This document shows, one piece after another, positions 24,897 to 30,229 of a stretch of DNA of 30,229 nt. Both the position numbers and the translations under genes were made by a program. Numbering within the stretch: position 1 is the first letter of the stretch; the number at the start of each line of letters is the position of its first letter. Below the pieces are notes generated by a model, which worked only from the letters and a program-made list of their open reading frames with translations, did not search any database and was not told the DNA's origin. The stretch comes from Gammaproteobacteria bacterium UBA4475 (GTDB lineage: Bacteria > Pseudomonadota > Gammaproteobacteria > Pseudomonadales > Azotimanducaceae), in assembly GCA_002389265.1 (NCBI GenBank), contig DGOD01000334.1, positions 1 through 30,229 on the forward strand. Reading direction: 5' to 3'.

Positions 24897-25928
24897 ATGA
24901 CTACCGCCTTCATGGAGAAAATAGACATCAATCAGCCAACTACTCGCCCACCTCTGCTGGCCGTCACGCCCGGCGAGCCTGCGGGTATCGGCCCGGACAT
25001 TATTCTCGCTAGCCTTGGTAAAAGCCTGCCGGCAGACCTGCTCGTGGTAGCTGATCCAGAGCTAATGCGCCAACGGGCGATCGCCCTTGGCCTCAATATC
25101 GATATCAATAACTGGCTTGAAACCCACACTGTTTCCAGCACAGCGCTGAACATCGTCCCGGTCCAGCTTGCGCATCAGACAATACCCGGACAGATGCATA
25201 AGGCTAACTCGCCTTATGTACTGGCGACCCTCGAAACGGCTGTCGGCTTATGCGAAGCCGGGATCTGCCAGGGGATGGTGACCGGTCCCATCAACAAGGC
25301 CATCATCAATGACGCAGGTATCGCCTTTACCGGCCATACCGAGTGGCTAGCCAAGCGTCTGGGCGTGTCTCAAGTTGTGATGATGCTCGCGACCACGGGT
25401 TTGCGCGTCGCGCTCGCGACGACTCACCTACCCCTGCGCGCCGTGGCAGATGCCATCAATGTGGCGGATCTGACCAGAACCCTAATCATCCTGGATTCGG
25501 AACTGCGTCAACGCTTTCATCTGCCAACACCTAGAATATTAGTCTGCGGTCTCAATCCCCATGCGGGAGAAGGCGGTCACCTGGGCACCGAAGAGATCGA
25601 TATTATCATTCCCACGATCCAGGCTCTGCAGCAACAAGGCCTCAACCTCACCGGCCCGACACCTGCAGATACCGCTTTCACACCGGCCATGCTCAGCCAG
25701 TTTGACGCGGTGCTGGCCATGTACCACGACCAAGGATTACCTGTGTTAAAACATAAAGGCTTCGGTGATGCCGTTAATATCACCTTAGGTTTGCCCATCA
25801 TTCGCACTTCAGTCGATCATGGCACCGCCCTTGATCTCGCTGGATCTGGCAAGGCAGACCCGGCGAGCCTGTTCACAGCCATACACTATGCCGCCGAAAT
25901 GGCCCTGCCCACCAGTTGCGAAGAATGA
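24897..25928 (+). CDS. pdxA: 4-hydroxythreonine-4-phosphate dehydrogenase PdxA
   Basis: NAD-dependent, metal-requiring step in the DXP-dependent pyridoxal phosphate pathway; its product is combined with deoxyxylulose phosphate by PdxJ. The 343 residues are slightly longer than E. coli (329) at the N-terminus. The metal ligands are visible as H177 (ATTHLPLRAVADAI), H222 (CGLNPHAGEGGHLG) and H277 (AMYHDQGLPVLKHKG). The substrate loop is GHTEWLA, and RTSVDHGTALDLAG closes the active site. GGGGA lies just before ATG 24897, closely spaced; an internal ATG (24912) has no such site. The stop overlaps rsmA by 4 bases (ATGA). Confidence 0.97.
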   Translation: MTTAFMEKIDINQPTTRPPLLAVTPGEPAGIGPDIILASLGKSLPADLLVVADPELMRQRAIALGLNIDINNWLETHTVSSTALNIVPVQLAHQTIPGQMHKANSPYVLATLETAVGLCEAGICQGMVTGPINKAIINDAGIAFTGHTEWLAKRLGVSQVVMMLATTGLRVALATTHLPLRAVADAINVADLTRTLIILDSELRQRFHLPTPRILVCGLNPHAGEGGHLGTEEIDIIIPTIQALQQQGLNLTGPTPADTAFTPAMLSQFDAVLAMYHDQGLPVLKHKGFGDAVNITLGLPIIRTSVDHGTALDLAGSGKADPASLFTAIHYAAEMALPTSCEE

Positions 25929-26728
25929 AAATGCGAGCCAGAAAACGCTTCGGCCAAAATTTTCTTCACGACCAGCACGTCATCCAACGGATCATCGATG
26001 CGATCAACCCGGGCCCAGGCGATCACATTCTTGAAATTGGCCCGGGTCATGGCGCACTCACCCACGGGCTAATGGCCTCTGGCTGTCAGCTTGACGTGGT
26101 GGAGATTGACCGCGACCTGGCGGCGGAACTACGCCTGCGCTATCCCGGCCTGAATGTCATTGAAGCCGACATCCTGAAATTTGATTTCAATAGCATCCGT
26201 GGCGACAAGCCCCTGCGTGTGGTGGGCAACCTGCCGTACAATATTTCAACGCCATTGCTGTTTCGCCTGTTCGAGCATGTGGACATGATTGAAGATATGT
26301 ATTTCATGCTTCAGCTGGAAGTCGTCGTCCGAATGGCTGCTGACGCCGCAACCCGTGACTATGGTCGTCTTTCTATTATGAGCCAGTACTTTTGCGAGGC
26401 TGAAAAACTCTTCGATGTCCATCCAGAATCTTTCACGCCCGCGCCCAAAGTGACCTCGGCCATACTGCAGTTAATACCCCATCAGCAGCAGGTCGCGCTG
26501 ACTGACCTTGGGTTGTTTCAAACGCTGTTGATCCAGGCCTTCAGCCAGCGCCGCAAAACAGTGCGAAATGCCTTAAAGAAGTATCTCACGGAATCAGAAA
26601 TGCTGGCCTTGGGCATCTCGCCGGGACAACGACCGGAGACCATTACCGGCGCTGAATATATTCAGTGTGCGAACTATCTGTCAGCTCGAGACGAGACATC
26701 GACACTTCCTACTAGCAGCCGGGACTAA
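25925..26728 (+). CDS. rsmA: 16S rRNA dimethyladenosine transferase RsmA (KsgA)
   Basis: Dimethylates A1518 and A1519 near the 3' end of 16S rRNA, using S-adenosylmethionine, late in 30S assembly. I use ATG 25925, which overlaps the pdxA stop; TTG 25916 and ATG 25931 are also in frame. This gives 267 residues. Motifs are RKRFGQNFLHDQHVI, the SAM-binding ILEIGPGHGALT, VVGNLPYNISTPLLFRLF (the NLPY catalytic motif), and FSQRRKTVRNALKKYL near the C-terminus. Loss of this gene in other bacteria gives kasugamycin resistance. Confidence 0.97.
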   Translation: MKMRARKRFGQNFLHDQHVIQRIIDAINPGPGDHILEIGPGHGALTHGLMASGCQLDVVEIDRDLAAELRLRYPGLNVIEADILKFDFNSIRGDKPLRVVGNLPYNISTPLLFRLFEHVDMIEDMYFMLQLEVVVRMAADAATRDYGRLSIMSQYFCEAEKLFDVHPESFTPAPKVTSAILQLIPHQQQVALTDLGLFQTLLIQAFSQRRKTVRNALKKYLTESEMLALGISPGQRPETITGAEYIQCANYLSARDETSTLPTSSRD

Positions 26729-26732
26729 GCCC

Positions 26733-27542
26733 TTGAGTATCTATGTGATCGGTGACGTCCAGGGTTGTTTTGATGAGCTGACCGATCTATTGAACAAGGT
26801 CAAGTTCAAACCGCAGCAAGACTCAGCCTGGTTTCTTGGAGATTTGATCAACCGCGGACCCAAGAATCTCGAGGTCATTAACTTCATCCGGCAACTGCCA
26901 AATACCCAAGTAGTCCTGGGCAACCACGACCTGCACTTTCTCGCAGTGGCAGTCGGTAGTCAGACTGCCAGCCCAGGCGATACCTTCGACGATCTGCTGA
27001 GCTCTGCCGACTTAGCCGGCATCATTGATTGGCTCAGGCATCAACCGCTGCTTTACGTCGACCCAGCGAATCGCTGCGTGCTGGTGCATGCGGGGCTCCC
27101 GCCGATCTGGGATGTTCAAACCTGCCTGGATCGCGCCCAAGAGATTCAAGCAGCGCTCACCGGGCCAGACTTCGTCGACTTTCTCGCGCAAATGTATGGT
27201 AACGAACCCCACGTCTGGTCAGATGCCCTGACAGGCCCACCCAGACTGCGACTGATTACCAACTACTTCACCCGGTTACGCTATTGTACTGCGGCGGGTG
27301 AACTCGAGTTACAGCACAAGACAGAGCAAGCCCCAGCCGGCTTTGCGCCTTGGTTCAGCTTTCCCCGGAGTGATCCGTCAATCAAGATTTTGTTCGGCCA
27401 CTGGGCGGCACTCAACGGCGAGACAGGCCTTGATTCAGCCGTTGCGCTGGACACTGGGTGTGTCTGGGGACGGTCGCTGACCGCACTACGGCTCGATGAT
27501 GGTAAGATCACTGCAGTGCCTGCGCGGCGTAAACATCCATGA
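26733..27542 (+). CDS. apaH: Bis(5'-nucleosyl)-tetraphosphatase, symmetrical, ApaH
   Basis: Hydrolyses Ap4A to two ADP; it also removes Np4 caps from bacterial RNA. The calcineurin-type metallophosphatase motifs are [38 protein letters not shown] and FGHWAALNG. The start is probably TTG 26733, 4 bases after the rsmA stop. This places the first motif as in E. coli ([12 protein letters not shown]) and gives 269 residues; longer in-frame versions lie inside rsmA. The Gln in the first motif, where E. coli has His, also occurs in Pseudomonas ApaH. The apaG gene that commonly lies between rsmA and apaH is absent. The stop overlaps cca by 4 bases. Confidence 0.95.
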   Translation: MSIYVIGDVQGCFDELTDLLNKVKFKPQQDSAWFLGDLINRGPKNLEVINFIRQLPNTQVVLGNHDLHFLAVAVGSQTASPGDTFDDLLSSADLAGIIDWLRHQPLLYVDPANRCVLVHAGLPPIWDVQTCLDRAQEIQAALTGPDFVDFLAQMYGNEPHVWSDALTGPPRLRLITNYFTRLRYCTAAGELELQHKTEQAPAGFAPWFSFPRSDPSIKILFGHWAALNGETGLDSAVALDTGCVWGRSLTALRLDDGKITAVPARRKHP

Positions 27543-28681
27543 CCAATCAACCCGAGCGAGACGATTCATTGGAGACTTATCTTGTAGGCGGCGCCGTTCG
27601 CGACAGACTTCTTGACCTTGTGGTTGTGGAGCGGGACTGGGTCGTGGTTGGCGCCACCGCTGAGCAACTGACCCAACTGGGCTACCGCTCGGTAGGCAAA
27701 GACTTTCCAGTCTTCCTTCACCCAAGAACCCAGGAAGAATATGCCCTGGCGCGTACCGAACGGAAGAGTGGCCAGGGTCACCGCGGGTTTATTTGTGACG
27801 CCAATGAGGCGGTAACTCTCGAGCAAGACCTGGCTCGCCGCGATTTGACTATCAACGCTATCGCCGAGGACAGTGACGGCAATCTAATTGATCCCTATGG
27901 CGGGCTCGATGATTTGCAAGCCAGGCTACTGCGACACGTCTCCGCGGCCTTCGCCGAGGACCCCTTGCGCATTCTTCGAGTGGCTCGATTTATGGCGCGC
28001 TTTGCTCACTTGGGATTTCAAGTCGCCACCGAAACGATGGCGCTCATGCAGGACATGGTTGACCATGGCGATCTTCGAGAACTAACACCAGAGCGGGTCT
28101 TTATGGAATGTGAGAAGGCCTTGAAAGCGCCGACGCCCGGTGCGTTTTTCGAGCTTTTGCAGACCCTCGGCGCCCACCGCGATCTATGGCCTGAGCTCTC
28201 CGACTTCAGCCACTTGGCGCGCCTGAGTGAAATCACCGACCGCCCTGAATATCGCTACGCGGCACTGTTCTTGAATATCCCCGCAGACGTGACCAAGGCC
28301 CGCTCGAAAGCTCTCAAAGCACCCAATCGTTATACTGAACTGGCCGTTCAGGTCAGCCAGGGCTATGCCACCTGGCTAACCTTGGCCAATCTAAATGCCG
28401 AAGATATTCTGGGTTTTTTTACGCAGCTGGATGCTTTTCGACGCCACGAACGTTTCAATCAATTTATGGCCGTCAGCGCCTTGCTGGCCACAAGCGGCGA
28501 AGCCCAGCCACTGACCTCAAAGACGTTGTTGGCGCGGTGGCAACAACTGCATCAAGCCTGCACCAGCGTCAGTGCCAGCGAGCTGCCAGACGGCTTGCAA
28601 GGCCCGGCTATCAGTCAGGCCATGCGCGCGCTGCAACTCACCAGAATCAAGACAGTACTCGCCGAGCTAATCAACCACTAG
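27539..28681 (+). CDS. cca: CCA tRNA nucleotidyltransferase, bacterial type without HD domain
   Basis: Adds or repairs the 3' CCA end of tRNAs without a nucleic acid template. The 380 residues show the class II nucleotidyltransferase head: [22 protein letters not shown] with the catalytic Asp, and [16 protein letters not shown]. They are followed by [12 protein letters not shown] and [22 protein letters not shown]. coli Cca has a C-terminal HD phosphohydrolase domain (IHTLMTL, CHDLGKG); no such motif is present here, and the tail ends within 200 residues of the head. This fits the shorter type 2 group. Start overlaps the apaH stop by 4 bases. Its convergent neighbour is purD, 13 bases away. 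Confidence 0.95.
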   Translation: MTNQPERDDSLETYLVGGAVRDRLLDLVVVERDWVVVGATAEQLTQLGYRSVGKDFPVFLHPRTQEEYALARTERKSGQGHRGFICDANEAVTLEQDLARRDLTINAIAEDSDGNLIDPYGGLDDLQARLLRHVSAAFAEDPLRILRVARFMARFAHLGFQVATETMALMQDMVDHGDLRELTPERVFMECEKALKAPTPGAFFELLQTLGAHRDLWPELSDFSHLARLSEITDRPEYRYAALFLNIPADVTKARSKALKAPNRYTELAVQVSQGYATWLTLANLNAEDILGFFTQLDAFRRHERFNQFMAVSALLATSGEAQPLTSKTLLARWQQLHQACTSVSASELPDGLQGPAISQAMRALQLTRIKTVLAELINH

Positions 28682-28699
28682 CCGCCTTTCCAGGCTAGT
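28677..28699. terminator. 7-bp inverted repeat holding both stop codons of convergent cca and purD
   Basis: ACTAGCC (28677-28683) and GGCTAGT (28693-28699) form a perfect 7-bp stem with a 9-base loop. The TAG of cca (28679-28681) lies in one arm and the TAG of purD (28695-28697, minus strand) in the other. The position suggests a bidirectional end point for both transcripts. T-runs are short, so termination strength is uncertain. Confidence 0.5.
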
Positions 28700-29984
28700 T
28701 CGCGTCTTGTTCACGGGCAATCGCTCGATAGCCGATATCTGTTCGGTACTGGGCCTTGGCGAATTGAATTTTTTCTACCATCGCATAGGCGCGCTGCTGC
28801 GCCTCAAGCACCGACTGCCCTGTTGCAGTGACACCCAGGACCCGGCCGCCACTGGTCACGACCTTACCAGCCGCCAGGCGCGTGCCAGCATGAAAGACTT
28901 TACCCAGTTCATCGGCAGCCGCGATGCCCGTGATTTCATCACCGCTGGTATACTTGTCCGGATAACCGCCAGCAGCCATGACCACTGTCAATGCCACTTG
29001 GTCATCGAACTCGAGCACATGATTGATCAAGTCGCCGTCTAAGGCCGCCAGACAAAGTTTCGCCAAGTCTGATTGCATGCGCATCATCACGGGCTGAGTC
29101 TCTGGATCCCCGAACCGACAGTTGAATTCAATCACGCTGGGTTGACCTGCGGCGTCAATCATCAGACCCGCGTACAAAAATCCGGTATATGGATATCCGT
29201 CTTCGGCCATACCATCCAGCGTCGGCTGAATGACCTGATCGATGATCCTTTGATGAACCTCCGGCGTCACCACGGGTGCGGGCGAGTATGCCCCCATACC
29301 GCCGGTGTTAGGCCCTTGGTCGCCATCAAACGCGGCCTTATGATCCTGGGACGTGGCGAAATCCAGGAAGGTCTCACCGTCGGCGATGACGATGAAACTG
29401 GCTTCTTCACCCACCAAAAATTCTTCAATGACTACCCGCGATCCCGCGGCCCCAAACGCATTGCCGCTGAGCATATCGGTGATCGTGGCTTGTGCTTCCG
29501 CCTGGGTCTGCGCGATGACGACACCCTTTCCAGCGGCCAGACCATCGGCCTTGATCACGATGGGCGTTGACATCTGCTGAGCAAAGGCAATGGCGGCCGC
29601 TGGCTCGACGAAGCTGCCATAGGCCGCCGTCGGAATCTTATGCCTGGCGAGAAAGTCTTTGGTGAAACTCTTCGAGCCCTCGAGTTGAGCCGCACCTTGA
29701 TCCGGACCAAAACAAGGCAGACCCGCCGCTCGAAATTGATCGACAACACCGGCAACCAAGGGCGCCTCTGGACCAATGATTGTAAGATCGATATCGTTAT
29801 CTTGAGCGAACTGAATCTGTGCCGCGAAGTCCATGATATCAATATCGACATTGCATAACTTGTGGTCTGCGGCGGTACCGGCATTGCCGGGCGCAACGTA
29901 AACTCGTTCGACTAGCTCTGACTGAGCCACTCGCCAAGCCAGCGCATGTTCTCGTCCACCGCTACCCGTGATCAGGATTTTCAT
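28695..29984 (-). CDS. purD: Phosphoribosylamine-glycine ligase PurD
   Basis: ATP-dependent joining of glycine to phosphoribosylamine, the second step of purine synthesis. The 429 residues equal the E. coli length. Motifs are GSGGREHALAW at the start, GPEAPLVAGVVDQFRAAGL, the ATP-grasp loop IKADGLAAGKGVVIA, DHKAAFDGDQGPNTGGMGAYS and IEFNCRFGDPETQPVMM. An AAGG ribosome site precedes the ATG, 43 bases after purH. The order purH-purD is the usual one in gammaproteobacteria. Confidence 0.98.
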   Translation of the reverse strand: MKILITGSGGREHALAWRVAQSELVERVYVAPGNAGTAADHKLCNVDIDIMDFAAQIQFAQDNDIDLTIIGPEAPLVAGVVDQFRAAGLPCFGPDQGAAQLEGSKSFTKDFLARHKIPTAAYGSFVEPAAAIAFAQQMSTPIVIKADGLAAGKGVVIAQTQAEAQATITDMLSGNAFGAAGSRVVIEEFLVGEEASFIVIADGETFLDFATSQDHKAAFDGDQGPNTGGMGAYSPAPVVTPEVHQRIIDQVIQPTLDGMAEDGYPYTGFLYAGLMIDAAGQPSVIEFNCRFGDPETQPVMMRMQSDLAKLCLAALDGDLINHVLEFDDQVALTVVMAAGGYPDKYTSGDEITGIAAADELGKVFHAGTRLAAGKVVTSGGRVLGVTATGQSVLEAQQRAYAMVEKIQFAKAQYRTDIGYRAIAREQDAN

Positions 29985-30027
29985 TAATTTACCTTTGTCT
30001 TGAAAGAACCGTTAATCAAGCCATAAT

Positions 30028-30229
30028 CTAGTGGCGAAAATGTCGCATGCCCGTAAATATCATCGCCATACCTGCCTCGTTGGCAGCAAGGATAACCTCG
30101 TCATCTCGGACCGAGCCACCGGGCTGGATCACGGCGGTAATACCTGCCGCCGCCGCCGCATCTATGCCGTCTCGAAAGGGGAAGAATGCATCAGATGCCA
30201 TCACTGACCCAGGTACCACGAGGCCTTCG
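30028..30229 (-). CDS. purH: Bifunctional AICAR formyltransferase/IMP cyclohydrolase PurH, C-terminal fragment
   Basis: The last two steps of IMP synthesis. Only the last 66 codons are in the window; the frame is open at the right edge with no start. The visible tail matches the end of the formyltransferase domain: [36 protein letters not shown] and the terminal [14 protein letters not shown]. coli PurH has 529 residues, so about 460 lie beyond the edge. It is upstream of purD on the same strand. Confidence 0.97.
   Translation of the reverse strand, partial: EGLVVPGSVMASDAFFPFRDGIDAAAAAGITAVIQPGGSVRDDEVILAANEAGMAMIFTGMRHFRH

Noticed and set aside
26742..26780. Gln in place of His in the first ApaH metallophosphatase motif (GDVQGC)
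   Set aside because: The same substitution occurs in Pseudomonas ApaH, so it is a family variant rather than a defect.
28100..28681. Cca as a truncated or decayed gene because the HD domain is missing
   Set aside because: The nucleotidyltransferase head is intact and bacterial type 2 enzymes lack the HD domain, so the length is normal for that group.
1..30229. A novel defence, mobile or biosynthetic system
   Set aside because: Every larger ORF is assigned to a known housekeeping or efflux family. No transposase, integrase, repeat array or nuclease-helicase cluster was seen.

Overview
This window looks like a stretch of gammaproteobacterial core chromosome, from a Pseudomonas-related, probably free-living or marine lineage. 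The clues are moderate GC, near-canonical RpoD, DnaG and LptD proteins, a Vfr/Crp regulator, the AmgK/MurU peptidoglycan recycling pair, a Coq7 ubiquinone hydroxylase, and gene neighbourhoods I recognise from Pseudomonas aeruginosa. No tRNA, rRNA, CRISPR array, transposase or phage gene is visible.

Layout. 1-4837 (minus): the macromolecular synthesis operon rpsU-yqeY-dnaG-rpoD, with rpoD cut by the left edge. 5043-6946 (plus): tsaD-folB-folK, divergent from rpsU through a compact promoter region. 7157-11358 (plus): a two-gene RND efflux operon (membrane fusion protein plus HAE1-type pump). 11359-11705: a noncoding gap. 11706-12700 (plus): a HIT-family hydrolase and coq7. 12725-13144 (minus): an OsmC-family protein. 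13395-14069 (plus): vfr/crp. 14092-20857 (minus): amgK-murU-rpe, then trpE-trpG-trpD-trpC behind a candidate Trp-rich leader peptide. 21018-28681 (plus): lptD-surA-pdxA-rsmA-apaH-cca. 28695-30229 (minus): purD and the 3' end of purH.

The genes serve translation and replication initiation, tRNA modification and CCA addition, folate and pyridoxal phosphate synthesis, tryptophan and purine synthesis, peptidoglycan recycling, and outer membrane assembly (LptD for LPS, SurA for porins). Many pairs are tightly coupled by 4-base overlaps: MFP/RND, trpE/trpG, trpG/trpD, amgK/murU, pdxA/rsmA and apaH/cca.

I found no convincing undescribed multi-gene system. The best second-look items are small: a 19-codon leader ORF ending Trp-Arg-Trp ahead of trpE, with a stem over its last codons; a hairpin in the predicted vfr 5' UTR; the stop codons of the convergent cca and purD genes inside one inverted repeat; and an apparent inversion of the HIT-to-cca block relative to P. 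aeruginosa, with the efflux operon at one junction. An ambiguous lptD start is also worth checking.
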